Shown: one piece after another, positions 10,211 to 22,495 of the stretch
How positions within the stretch are numbered: the stretch's first letter is position 1
Layout of the letters: each line of letters opens with the position of its first letter
From: Congeria kusceri
Taxonomy: Eukaryota > Mollusca > Bivalvia > Myida > Dreissenidae
Direction: 5' to 3'
Assembly: GCA_027627225.1 (NCBI GenBank)
Contig: CM051033.1
Span: forward strand, 14,088,058-14,152,057
DNA: 64,000 nt
The notes under the pieces: generated by a model
Databases searched by the model: none
What the model saw: only the letters and a program-made list of their open reading frames with translations
What the model was told of the DNA's origin: nothing
Made by a program: the position numbers and the translations under genes

Positions 10211-11767
10211 CAGCGATAGAAATAAGCACAAGCCTGTATGCCTGAGACTGGTAAAATTCGGCATGGGCTTGTTCATTATGTAAAATTACAAGCCCGAGAC
10301 TGGTAAAATTCGGCACGGGCTTGTTCATTATGTAGAATTATAAGCCTGTTGGGTTTGCTCAGTTTGTTAAAGCCATTTGACCTGAGAGCTGTGAAAATGC
10401 ATGAAAATGCTTCAGATGAATCTTATTTGCTTCCAATTAATCTCAATTTGATTTCTGTCAGCCATAAATATCAGCACAATAGTGAAGCTCTGAATGCCTA
10501 ATGACATTAATTTACATCTGTAACATTATATCTTATTGGTCACATAAACATGGTGGTTAACAAAGAAACCAATAACATTAACTGTTATTTAATGTCCATT
10601 AAATCCCAGATGTTGAACTTCCTTGTTTACTATGAAAATCTAATTGACCATAATTAATTACTCCCAGCTCCATTGCTAATCATGGCAACCCAATTGCAGA
10701 TCAAACTGTTGTTTCCTTTGATGAATGCTAAATAAATGTCCAAGAAAAATTGAATTTCTCCAATGCTGAATTGTGGAAGAAACTGTGTGAAAAAATTGAA
10801 ACTGAAAGAGAAAGTTAGAAAATATTAATGTGAAAATAGACGTTTGTCAAAAGTTGAAATATTGCATCAAAACAATACAGTGACTGTTACCTAGACACTC
10901 ATCATACCATAAAACAAATACAAATGAATGGTTTAACTGAAAATAATGCAAGATGCTGGAACACATTTCCAGCTATCAGAATCATGTCAAGGGTAGGCTG
11001 CAGCCAGGCATGTCAACTTTAATGACCTGTGTTCCCTGCTATTGGCTTCAGGCAAGATTAAATTTGCTGAGGTAATTTTTAGAAAGGCTTGATTTATAAT
11101 TTATCAGATTGAAAGTGTGATGAACATTATTGTAGTTGTTATAATGTTAAAATGTAAAAACAAATATTTTATTTTTTTTAAACTAAAATATCACAGACTC
11201 TGCTTTCTAATAATCATCACAACAATTTTAATAATAGACATGTTGATAATTTCACAATTAAGTTATTTTTATAGTTGTTATAATTGAATTGATATTTTCA
11301 AAATAGTTTTCAATACAATAAATCATGTTTCATTTATTTGTAAATATAACCAGTGACTGGCAGAACTTCAAATGCTATTTGAAAAATACAGAATTTAAGT
11401 AAATTCAAGACAGCAGAGTAGCACCGACTACCTGCAATTACGATTGCCCTGTCATGAGAATACGTATTAATTGTGCACTAAATGTATATTGACCCATTGA
11501 TGTCTACATTGTCATATGAAATTGTGTTTTGTCATAGTAATTCACTTTCAAATACCAAATAACTAGTAATCCGGTTTATAAACAATATGTCGATTATTTA
11601 TGAAAATAATTAATATTAATAAACAAAAACAACATAATGGATATATTAAAATAACACAAACAAATGGTCTGAATATTCGGGCTTGTACTTTCTTTTTCAG
11701 GCTTGTTCATTATTCAAGAATACAAGCCCGAAGGGCTTGCATTTTGAAATTCTAATTTCGATCACTG
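10211..11767. mobile_element. hAT-like TIR element, non-autonomous, ~1.56 kb
   Basis: The left end CAGCGATAGAAATAAGC and the complement of the right end (CAGTGATCGAAATTAG) form imperfect terminal inverted repeats. Flanks are AT-rich (AAATATAT / ATATATTG), which could hide a duplication. A 64-bp direct repeat at 10245-10345 (GAGACTGGTAAAATTCGGCA, CGGGCTTGTTCATTATG) has inverted counterparts at 11680-11745 (GGGCTTGT, ACAAGCCCG). The interior has no transposase frame. Assignment to hAT rests on CAG-type ends only. Confidence 0.5.
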
Positions 11768-11918
11768 ATATATTGGAGAAAAATGTGAAATTTTTTGGTT
11801 TTAATATTCGTCTTTATTTATGAAAAATACTGTCAATATGCCCCTTTAATATTTGTCTTTATTTATGAGAAATACTGTCAATATGCCCCTTTAAGCACTG
11901 TAATTGTACTGAAAAAAT

Positions 11919-12168
11919 GAGGCGCATCGTGGGAAAACTGGGCTTAATGCATGTGCATAAAGTGTCGTCCCGGATTAGCCTGTGCAGTCTGCACAGGCTA
12001 ATCTGGGACGGCACTTTCCGCTTTAATGGTATTTTCTGTGTCTTCTAACCACAAATCCACTTTAGGCGGAAAGTGTCGTCCTGGATTAGCCTGTGCAGAC
12101 TGCACAGCCTAATCCGGGACGACACTTTACGCACATTCATTAAGACCAGTTTTCTCATGACGCGCCAC
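11919..12168. mobile_element. Palindromic MITE, copy 3
   Basis: A nearly complete member of the GAGGCG family with both inner palindromes (TTAGCCTGTGCAGTCTGC and TTAGCCTGTGCAGACTGC) intact. Flanks are AAAT and ATAT (3/4 match). The ends are slightly decayed (GAGGCGCATCGTG / CATGACGCGCCAC). Confidence 0.87.
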
Positions 12169-12230
12169 ATATGTAATTAAAAAGGGTGAAATTAGCTAAA
12201 AGGAGGAACAATCATACCCCTAAATTTATT

Positions 12231-13908
12231 ACAATAGGGCCTTACATGGCCCTATGTCGCTCACCTGAGTTTAATGTTTTTTTTGTTTTTTTTTGGATTT
12301 TTTCGCCGTATTCAACAGTATTTCAGTCATATAACGGCGGTCAGTTAGCCTACTCGCACTTTTCCAGGGTAAGCTGGTTTATCAGTACTAAGTGCACATA
12401 CTGATTCCAGTAACTGACAACTGCCCTACTTGAATCAGAGGTAGGGGGAAAATGGCCGTAGAAATAATTTCATGACAAATCCCCACACAAGTTATGTGGC
12501 CGGACTGGGAATAGAACCCGGGATCCTCGGATTTGTAGTCCAGCGCTCTACCAACTGAGCTAGCCGGCCCGGCTTCTGAGTTTAAGGCATCATAATGACT
12601 ATTAAAAATTTAATAGTGGGTACATAGATGTTGGAAGTTAAATGTTGACACAAATGATAATGATAAACCACCCATAGCCATATATGGTCCAACTGCCCCA
12701 ACCCCTGGCAACCTTGTTTTTGAACAGATCGAAATGATTTGAAGGAATATGGTAGAGGGTCATGCAAGGAACATATGTATGAAAATATTTTAAAATCCAG
12801 CAAATGGTTTCTGACAAGAAGATTTTTAAAATTGCCTATATTGCCATATACAGTTAAACTTCCCCACCCCCTGGGAGCAATGCTTTGTAAAAAATCAAAA
12901 TTATTTGAAGGAATTTGGTAAAGGGTCACTCAAGGAACATTTCTTTGAAATTATTTTGAAATCCAGTAAGGGGTTTCTGATGAGAGGATTGTGAAAGTTG
13001 CTTATACAGCCATATACGGTCAAAATTTCCACACACCCTAGTGGCCATGGTTTTAACGAATCAAAATTATTTGAAGGAATTTGGTAGAGGGTCACACAAG
13101 GAACATTTATGTGAAATTATTTTGTAATCAGATTAGTGGTTTCTGACAAGAAGATTGTCAAAATTGTCTATATAGTCATATATGGTCAAATTTCCATAGT
13201 TATGTAGTGAACTTTGGCCATGTTTTTTAATGAATCAATATAATATATTTGAAGGTATTTGGTAGAGGGTCACCCAAGGAATATTTCTGTGAAATTATTT
13301 TAAAATGCAGCCAGTGGTTTCAGACAAGAAGACTTTTTAAGTTTTCAATATAGCCATATAAGGAAAATTGCCCTGCCCCTGGAAACCATGTTTCTTAATG
13401 AAACAAAATGATTTCAAGAAATTTGGTAGAGGGTCACCCAAAGAACATTTCTGTGAAATTATTTTGAAATCCAGCCAGTGGTTTAAGACAAGAAGATTTT
13501 TGTTATAGTTTTCAATAAAGCCATATCAGGAAAACTGCCCGCCCCCTGGCAGATATGGGTTTTTTTACGAATCAAAATTATTTGAATGAATTTGTCAATG
13601 ACACCCAAGGAAAATTTATGTGAAAACTATTTTCAAATCTAGCCAGTGGTTTCTAAGAAGATTGTTTAAGTTGTCCAGTCTTTTTAAGCTTTTGGCTCAC
13701 ATGGTAACCACAGTTTTCAATATATTCAAATGAATTGAAAGGATTTTGTTAAAGGATCATTCCAGGAACATTCCTGCCAAGTTTGGCAAAATATGCCATG
13801 CGGTTTCTAATAAGAAGTTGTTTGAAGTAAAGATGTTGACGGCGGACATCGGACAGAGACTGACCACAATAGCTCACCATTGAGCACTTTGTGCTCAGGC
13901 GAGCTTAA
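12231..13908 (+). mobile_element. Helentron-like element with ~165-bp repeats, interrupted by a SINE
   Basis: Starts ACAATAGGGCC with hairpin-forming AGGGCC...GGCCCT, then CGCTCACCTGAG. Ends with GAGCACTTTGTGCTC, AGGCGAGCTTAAAA. The body holds about seven diverged ~165-bp units with GAAGGAATTTGGTAGAGGGTC, CAAGGAACAT and GTTTCTGACAAGAAGA, and closes with GACGGCGGACATCGGACAG. No coding potential. It shares end design with 51426-52911, 56960-61277 and 58255-61158. Confidence 0.65.
12275..12575 (-). mobile_element. tRNA-derived SINE with perfect 10-bp target duplication
   Basis: Read on the minus strand: a tRNA-like head GGCTAGCTCAGTTGG ... GGGTTCTATTCCC, a ~150-bp body containing CCCCCTACCTCTGATTCAAG and GTTGTCAGTTACTGG, and an A-rich tail. 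The direct repeat CTGAGTTTAA flanks it exactly (12265-12274 and 12576-12585), proving insertion into the surrounding element. The head's anticodon loop is CTACAAA; it is not a tRNA gene. Confidence 0.88.
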
Positions 13909-14360
13909 AATATGTGCATGAACTTAAAGCATTCCAGAACACTCCACTAAACTAAGAACACTAAATTTACTAAGAAAGGAAAATATATTCAAACACAGAT
14001 TCGATACTTGAAATGGTTATAATGAATAAATGTGCCTCAATTAGGAAGTGATGTGCACATATCATGTTTGTAAGACATTGCCCACAATTATCAATATTTC
14101 TTGTACATTTCAAAGCATGCACTTTTCTATTTATTATCATTATCAAGTTCACATAAATTTTGAATTTGATTTCAAATAGTGTGTTCTTCAAATATGTCCT
14201 GATAAAAATATCCCGGTTAAGTCGTTTAAAAGCAAAAATAAATTTTAGTGCAGTTAAAAAAAAACAACAAGCACTAATTACGTAACAAAAGTGATGTGCA
14301 GTGAAATCTGCAATGACAACAACAACAAACGTGCATGCGATCAAACATTGCATGTTTAGC
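13909..14360. other. No feature seen before the satellite
   Basis: The 132-codon minus-strand frame at 13970-14368 is AT-rich and hydrophobic, with no recognisable domain and its start inside the satellite edge. I do not call it. Confidence 0.45.
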
Positions 14361-17300
14361 AGAAACATACCACGTTACACGGAAGCCGAGGCATAAAGCA
14401 GGCCACGCTGTAATATCAGAAACATACCACGTTACACGGAAGCCGAGGCATAAAGCAGGCCACGCTGTAATATCAGAAACATACCACGTTACACGGAAGC
14501 CGAGGCATAAAGCAGGCCACGCTGTAATATCAGAAACATACCACGTTACACGGAAGCCGAGGCATAAAGCGGGCCACGCTGTAATATCAGAAACATACCA
14601 CGTTACACGGAAGCCGAGGCATAAAGCGGGCCACGCTGTAATATCAGAAACATACCACGTTACACGGAAGCCGAGGCATAAAGCGGGCCACGCTGTAATA
14701 TCAGAAACATACCACGTTACACGGAAGCCGAGGCATAAAGCGGGCCACGCTGTAATATCAGAAACATACCACGTTACACGGAAGCCGAGGCATAAAGCGG
14801 GCCACGCTGTAATATCAGAAACATACCACGTTACACGGAAGCCGAGGCATAAAGCGGGCCACGCTGTAATATCAGAAACATACCACGTTACACGGAAGCC
14901 GAGGCATAAAGCGGGCCACGCTGTAATATCAGAAACATACCACGTTACACGGAAGCCGAGGCATAAAGCGGGCCACGCTGTAATATCAGAAACATACCAC
15001 GTTACACGGAAGCCGAGGCATAAAGCGGGCCACGCTGTAATATCAGAAACATACCACGTTACACGGAAGCCGAGGCATAAAGCGGGCCACGCTGTAATAT
15101 CAGAAACATACCACGTTACACGGAAGCCGAGGCATAAAGCGGGCCACGCTGTAATATCAGAAACATACCACGTTACACGGAAGCCGAGGCATAAAGCGGG
15201 CCACGCTGTAATATCAGAAACATACCACGTTACACGGAAGCCGAGGCATAAAGCGGGCCACGCTGTAATATCAGAAACATACCACGTTACACGGAAGCCG
15301 AGGCATAAAGCGGGCCACGCTGTAATATCAGAAACATACCACGTTACACGGAAGCCGAGGCATAAAGCGGGCCACGCTGTAATATCAGAAACATACCACG
15401 TTACACGGAAGCCGAGGCATAAAGCGGGCCACGCTGTAATATCAGAAACATACCACGTTACACGGAAGCCGAGGCATAAAGCAGGCCACGCTGTAATATC
15501 AGAAACATACCACGTTACACGGAAGCCGAGGCATAAAGCGGTCCACGCTGTAATATCAGAAACATACCACGTTACACGGAAGCCGAGGCATAAAGCGGGC
15601 CACGCTGTAATATCAGAAACATACCACGTTACACGGAAGCCGAGGCATAAAGCGGGCCACGCTGTAATATCAGAAACATACCACGTTACACGGAAGCCGA
15701 GGCATAAAGCGGGCCACGCTGTAATATCAGAAACATACCACGTTACACGGAAGCCGAGGCATAAAGCAGGCCACGCTGTAATATCAGAAACATACCACGT
15801 TACACGGAAGCCGAGGCATAAAGCAGGCCACGCTGTAATATCAGAAACATACCACGTTACACGGAAGCCGAGGCATAAAGCGGGCCACGCTGTAATATCA
15901 GAAACATACCACGTTACACGGAAGCCGAGGCATAAAGCAGGCCACGCTGTAATATCAGAAACATACCACGTTACACGGAAGCCGAGGCATAAAGCGGGCC
16001 ACGCTGTAATATCAGAAACATACCACGTTACACGGAAGCCGAGGCATAAAGCGGGCCACGCTGTAATATCAGAAACATACCACGTTACACGGAAGCCGAG
16101 GCATAAAGCGGGCCACGCTGTAATATCAGAAACATACCACGTTACACGGAAGCCGAGGCATAAAGCAGGCCACGCTGTAATATCAGAAACATACCACGTT
16201 ACACGGAAGCCGAGGCATAAAGCAGGCCACGCTGTAATATCAGAAACATACCACGTTACACGGAAGCCGAGGCATAAAGCAGGCCACGCTGTAATATCAG
16301 AAACATACCACGTTACACGGAAGCCGAGGCATAAAGCGGGCCACGCTGTAATATCAGAAACATTCCACGTTACACGGAAGCCGAGGCATAAAGCGGGCCA
16401 CGCTGTAATATCAGAAACATACCACGTTACACGGAAGCCGAGGCATAAAGCGGGCCACGCTGTAATATCAGAAACATACCACGTTACACGGAAGCCGAGG
16501 CATAAAGCGGGCCACGCTGTAATATCAGAAACATACCACGTTACACGGAAGCCGAGGCATAAAGCGGGCCACGCTGTAATATCAGAAACATACCACGTTA
16601 CACGGAAGCCGAGGCATAAAGCGGGCCACGCTGTAATATCAGAAACATACCACGTTACACGGAAGCCGAGGCATAAAGCGGGCCACGCTGTAATATCAGA
16701 AACATACCACGTTACACGGAAGCCGAGGCATAAAGCGGGCCACGCTGTAATATCAGAAACATACCACGTTACACGGAAGCCGAGGCATAAAGCGGGCCAC
16801 GCTGTAATATCAGAAACATACCACGTTACACGGAAGCCGAGGCATAAAGCGGGCCACGCTGTAATATCAGAAACATTCCACGTTACACGGAAGCCGAGGC
16901 ATAAAGCGGGCCACGCTGTAATATCAGAAACATACCACGTTACACGGAAGCCGAGGCATAAAGCGGGCCACGCTGTAATATCAGAAACATACCACGTTAC
17001 ACGGAAGCCGAGGCATAAAGCGGGCCACGCTGTAATATCAGAAACATACCACGTTACACGGAAGCCGAGGCATAAAGCGGGCCACGCTGTAATATCAGAA
17101 ACATACCACGTTACACGGAAGCCGAGGCATAAAGCGGGCCACGCTGTAATATCAGAAACATACCACGTTACACGGAAGCCGAGGCATAAAGCGGGCCACG
17201 CTGTAATATCAGAAACATACCACGTTACACGGAAGCCGAGGCATAAAGCGGGCCACGCTGTAATATCAGAAACATACCACGTTACACGGAAGCCGAGGCA

Positions 17301-19038
17301 TAAAGCGGGCCACGCTGTAATATCAGAAACATACCACGTTACACGGAAGCCGAGGCATAAAGCGGGCCACGCTGTAATATCAGAAACATACCACGTTACA
17401 CGGAAGCCGAGGCATAAAGCGGGCCACGCTGTAATATCAGAAACATACCACGTTACACGGAAGCCGAGGCATAAAGCGGGCCACGCTGTAATATCAGAAA
17501 CATACCACGTTACACGGAAGCCGAGGCATAAAGCGGGCCACGCTGTAATATCAGAAACATACCACGTTACACGGAAGCCGAGGCATAAAGCGGGCCACGC
17601 TGTAATATCAGAAACATACCACGTTACACGGAAGCCGAGGCATAAAGCGGGCCACGCTGTAATATCAGAAACATTCCACGTTACACGGAAGCCGAGGCAT
17701 AAAGCGGGCCACGCTGTAATATCAGAAACATACCACGTTACACGGAAGCCGAGGCATAAAGCGGGCCACGCTGTAATATCAGAAACATACCACGTTACAC
17801 GGAAGCCGAGGCATAAAGCGGGCCACGCTGTAATATCAGAAACATACCACGTTACACGGAAGCCGAGGCATAAAGCGGGCCACGCTGTAATATCAGAAAC
17901 ATACCACGTTACACGGAAGCCGAGGCATAAAGCGGGCCACGCTGTAATATCAGAAACATACCACGTTACACGGAAGCCGAGGCATAAAGCGGGCCACGCT
18001 GTAATATCAGAAACATACCACGTTACACGGAAGCCGAGGCATAAAGCGGGCCACGCTGTAATATCAGAAACATACCACGTTACACGGAAGCCGAGGCATA
18101 AAGCGGGCCACGCTGTAATATCAGAAACATACCACGTTACACGGAAGCCGAGGCATAAAGCGGGCCACGCTGTAATATCAGAAACATACCACGTTACACG
18201 GAAGCCGAGGCATAAAGCGGGCCACGCTGTAATATCAGAAACATACCACGTTACACGGAAGCCGAGGCATAAAGCGGGCCACGCTGTAATATCAGAAACA
18301 TACCACGTTACACGGAAGCCGAGGCATAAAGCGGGCCACGCTGTAATATCAGAAACATACCACGTTACACGGAAGCCGAGGCATAAAGCGGGCCACGCTG
18401 TAATATCAGAAACATACCACGTTACACGGAAGCCGAGGCATAAAGCGGGCCACGCTGTAATATCAGAAACATACCACGTTACACGGAAGCCGAGGCATAA
18501 AGCGGGCCACGCTGTAATATCAGAAACATACCACGTTACACGGAAGCCGAGGCATAAAGCAGGCCACGCTGTAATATCAGAAACATACCACGTTACACGG
18601 AAGCCGAGGCATAAAGCGGGCCACGCTGTAATATCAGAAACATACCACGTTACACGGAAGCCGAGGCATAAAGCGGGCCACGCTGTAATATCAGAAACAT
18701 ACCACGTTACACGGAAGCCGAGGCATAAAGCGGGCCACGCTGTAATATCAGAAACATACCACGTTACACGGAAGCCGAGGCATAAAGCGGGCCACGCTGT
18801 AATATCAGAAACATACCACGTTACACGGAAGCCGAGGCATAAAGCGGGCCACGCTGTAATATCAGAAACATACCACGTTACACGGAAGCCGAGGCATAAA
18901 GCGGGCCACGCTGTAATATCAGAAACATACCACGTTACACGGAAGCCGAGGCATAAAGCGGGCCACGCTGTAATATCAGAAACATACCACGTTACACGGA
19001 AGCCGAGGCATAAAGCGGGCCACGCTGTAATATCAGAA
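14361..19038. repeat. 57-bp satellite, about 82 head-to-tail copies
   Basis: The unit AGAAACATACCACGTTACAC, then GGAAGCCGAGGCATAAAGC, then [A/G]GGCCACGCTGTAATATC repeats every 57 bp with no indel seen over 4.68 kb. Variation is confined to a few sites. GCAGG rather than GCGGG occurs in units 1, 2, 3, 20, 25, 26, 28, 32, 33, 34 and 74. CATTCC occurs in units 36, 45 and 59, and GCGGTCC in unit 21. Near identity implies recent amplification or active homogenisation. Since 57 = 3 x 19 and the unit lacks a stop in one frame, a plus-strand frame of 1575 codons (14335-19062) is open. One minus-strand frame is open as well, so openness is not evidence of coding. Confidence 0.97.
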
Positions 19039-19076
19039 ATGCCAAATATAAGCGCACATTAGCAAATAAAACACTA

Positions 19077-19911
19077 GAATTGTCACATGAGTGACGAATA
19101 TACACCCACAATATGGCCCTGTCACGAACTATGGCACGCGTTCCAAAGAAATGGATAGAGAGAATGCTTTCATTTGTGAATGGTCAACAGTGTATTTGGA
19201 AAAATTTAATTTCGATAGAAGCCACAACTCAGTCAACATTTACTGGTTTGTAACGAAGTTGAAGTTGATCCGTATAATATGATGTTACACCTATGTACAA
19301 AAAATAAGTTAAATATGTGAAGCCTTTCATGAGTTATTGTCCACGTTTTTCGGGAATTTAAGTCAAAAAGGGGGGCCATAACTGTGTCAAAATTTAGTGG
19401 TCTGTAACCAAAGTCGAACTTGACCCGTATTTTATGATGCTACACATGTATACCAATATGTATTTGAATATGTCAAGCCATTCTTGAGTTATCGTCCGAA
19501 AATCATGTTTTTAGGGAATTTTAAGTCAAAAAGGGGCCATAACTTTTGTCAAAATTTAGTGGTTTGTAACAAACATCAAACTTGACCTGTATTCTATGAT
19601 GTTACACACGTGTACCAAAAATTATTTGTATATGTCAAGCCTTTCTCGAGTTATCATCTGGAAACCATGTTTTTAGGAAATTTTACGTCGAAAAGGGCCA
19701 TAACTTTGTCAAAATTTAGTGGTTTGTAACCAACATCGAACTAAACCTGTATTCTTAGTAGATAATGATGTTACACATGTGTACCAAAAATTATTTGAAT
19801 ATGTCAAGCCTTTCTTGAGTTATCATCCGGAAACCAAAAACCAACAGACCGACGGACCAACAAGCTCACTCCTATATACCCCCCCTAAACTTTGTTTGTG
19901 GGGGTATAATA
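19077..19911 (+). mobile_element. Helentron-like element with ~160-bp internal repeats
   Basis: The left end has a perfect hairpin, GTCAC-ATGA-GTGAC (19082-19095), followed by TATACACCCACAATATGGCC. The right end is TATACCCCCCC...GTTTGTGGGGGTATAAT, so TATACxCCCACAA is present as an asymmetric inverted pair. The body has four diverged units with AAATTTAGTGGTTTGTAACC, GATGTTACACATGTGTACC and GTCAAGCCTTTCTTGAGTTAT, then CCGACGGACC. No protein. It starts only ~40 bp after the satellite ends. Confidence 0.6.
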
Positions 19912-20224
19912 AAATGCAAAGTCTTAACAAATTCACTTTATGTCAGGTACTGCAGAACATAATCTTCATTAAAATATTATTAGAGATATTAAACCTGTAT
20001 AACTGACCATTCAAACATCAAAACAAAAGCAAGTATATAAATTATACAAGCATTTAAATTGGCTGCAGGAATGAAATGCCAGTTTTAATCAAAATATGGT
20101 GCAATTATCTAAATCTGAAAATGTTCGAACTGTAAAATGAATGTACTGTGAGAATTTGCAGTTTCCAAAATTATTCCTAAAAATTCTAATCAAGATACCA
20201 AAGTTTCCAGGTGAACCAATATAT
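19912..20224. other. No feature seen
   Basis: AT-rich spacer between a dispersed element and a degenerate tandem array. Confidence 0.5.
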
Positions 20225-20610
20225 GAACTCCTACCAAATTTCCCATGTCAAACAATCAAAACCTGCCCAATTTCCCAGGTCAAACAAACAGTCCTTCCAA
20301 ATTTCCCAGGTCACAAACAAGCCCTATCAAATTTCCCAGGCCACACAAACAAGTCCTACCAAATGTCCCAGGTCACACAAACAAGCCCTACCAAATTTCC
20401 CAGGTCACAAAAAAAACTACCAAATTTCCCAGGTCACAAACAAGCCCTACCACATTGTCCAGGTCAAACAAATACATCTTAACAAATTTTCTAGGTCAAA
20501 CAATCAAGTCCTACCAAATTTTCTAGGTCAAACAATTAAGTCCCAGCTATTTTCCAGGTCAAACAATCAAGTCCCAGCAATTTTCCATGTCACACAATCA
20601 CCTCCTCATC
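20225..20610. repeat. Degenerate 28-33-bp tandem array, about 13 units
   Basis: Units of the form CCTACCAAATTTCCCAGGTC, then ACAAACAAG, vary in length and sequence; later units read ATTTTCTAGGTC and AGCTATTTTCCAGGTC. Three plus-strand frames (93-170 codons) pass through it because units lack stops. None is supported as coding. Confidence 0.85.
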
Positions 20611-21635
20611 TACTAGACTCAATATTGGTACCATTTGTTCACCAAAACACAGCCAATATTCCTAATCCAACAAAAAATAGTTTGCAGCAACACAAATGCA
20701 GTTCCCATGCATTGGCACAGTGAATGCAGTGACACTTTCATTACACACATGTTTGTCATCAAACTTGCATTTTACCAATACAGTTTATGACTAGAAAAAT
20801 CCATTTATACAACAGAATGACATGAGCATTAATGTTGAAATAAATACATACAACAACATACCAATCAATTTAAAAGAATTAACCCATAAAGCTGGGGTAG
20901 TGACATGTAACATTAGCAACTATGAATTTTTTGCTTATTTTCGCTCGATTTCTATAATGTTCCAGTATGACACGTTTTTCTGATGCCATGGCAACTTCTT
21001 GACTCAACCTTTTTTTTTCAAACAACAACAGTCCATTTAACATTAGACGCTCAATGTTAATTTCATTTCAATTTTTGAGAATTTTTGTGAGCATGTATTC
21101 TATTGAACTACAAATGTCCATTCGTTTTTGTAAATATTTCATGCTATGATGTTTATATTGACCTGGACATGGAATGTTAACACTATAGGCAAAACAAAGG
21201 GAAATATTTATGTCCATTTAATGCATTAGTAATAAACCAGTATTAAGGAAGATTAAAACAGGAAAGACAATGTATTATTAATGTGAATATTAGGCTATCA
21301 AAAAATATCTCATGTCATGGATCAGGTCTTCATTAAATCACCCAATTAAAACAAAAGTATTATAATAGTTAATATTGTCTTAACAAACTTCTGGTAAAAT
21401 TAAAGAGAATATGCATATAAAAATATAAAAATTGGAGAAATCAAAATTACAACTAACAAATTTGCTACACAAATATTAAAATGGTGGTATTAAAATTGTG
21501 ATCACTAATATTACAATGTCAAAAGTGTTATAACATCTATTTTAAAGTTCAAAGTTTCAAATGTTGTCCTTTCAGGTCATTATAAGAACAATACTGTATA
21601 GCACATTATTAGGTATCAAACAATGTCATTACCAC
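20611..21635. other. No feature seen
   Basis: About 1 kb of AT-rich sequence with no ORF, repeat or TIR pair identified. Confidence 0.5.
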
Positions 21636-21990
21636 CAGAGCTTTTTTAGGGCCAATTTGGGGCCAAAATTCGGCCCTATTCCCCTGCTTAAATAGTATGT
21701 ATTTTTTCCCTATTTTTACCTTTAAATTTCCCTCGGAATGTAAGCTTTATTTTTTTTTTTAAAGACAAAAATCGGACAAAAATTGGCTAAGATGGGAGTT
21801 TTCGTAAATAATTTCATCAAAGCAAGTTTATCTGAGTTATAGTTTGTAGCAAAACAATTCTTTAATGTTTTATAACACATGGAGAATATAAACATTTAAT
21901 AATGCTTTTCTAAAAAAAAAAACTTTTGCCATAAAATTTCCCATCTAACGGGCCCCGCCACCTTTCCCCCAAGGGTGAAAAAAAACACTG
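21636..21990. mobile_element. Possible small CAG-ended TIR element
   Basis: The left end CAGAGCTTTTTTAGGGCC and the complement of the right end (CAGTGTTTTTTTTCACCC) resemble imperfect hAT-like TIRs. GGGCC motifs lie near both ends (TTTGGGGCC, CGGGCCCCGCC). No target duplication is evident, so the boundaries are tentative. Confidence 0.33.
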
Positions 21991-22495
21991 TCTACACACC
22001 TGAAACCAATCTGAGGAATGTCCATCCTAACCACACCACATTGTTACCACTCAATATCAGAACAACAGAAAAAGCATCATATAGCTCCTTTAAAGACAAT
22101 CCAAGGAACACATCACCTCATCTCTCTTGTCTATTATCAAACTATCAATCAAATTACATCCAACTGATCAATACAAGATGCCAAAATCTTCATCAACCTG
22201 CTAATCCCCTTGAATGAAAATCCAATCTGCAAGTAATTCCACTAGTTCTGATAGTGATAATTTGGACTTTTTCCAAGAATTTGGACTTTTGCCCATCTGG
22301 CTCCCCCAAATCTTCTTCAACCACTGGGTTTGGATATTGACTGGTGAAGCAAGCTGCCTTGCATGCATCACACATCTGCCATTACCCCAGCAATCAATAT
22401 GGTTTATTGCCCACCAAGCACAGCAAACAGGCAGATGCTACCAACTGCATTCCTCCATTGGAATTTCTGAGTTAGGACCTTCAGCTTTCGACATC
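21991..22495. other. No supported gene
   Basis: Frames of 60 codons (minus, 22193-22375) and 110 codons (plus, 22214-22546) overlap here. The minus frame contains an acidic and lysine-rich stretch but has no recognisable domain or clear splice context. The plus frame runs into the neighbouring array. Confidence 0.4.

Noticed and set aside
12495..12575. A second tRNA gene
   Set aside because: It is the head of a SINE with clear target duplications; the anticodon stem has mismatches.
14361..19038. CENP-B box in the satellite unit
   Set aside because: The best match on the minus strand (CTTCCGTGTAACGTGGT) fits only about six of the nine essential positions, too weak to call.
14335..19062. 1575-codon plus-strand open frame
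   Set aside because: It is a 57-bp satellite read in the one frame without a stop. A minus-strand frame is open too, there is no signal peptide or non-repeat domain, and the start and end lie in flanking non-repeat bases.
22193..22375. 60-codon minus-strand frame with acidic/lysine-rich content as an exon
   Set aside because: No domain recognised, no convincing splice sites, and an overlapping plus-strand frame of similar quality.
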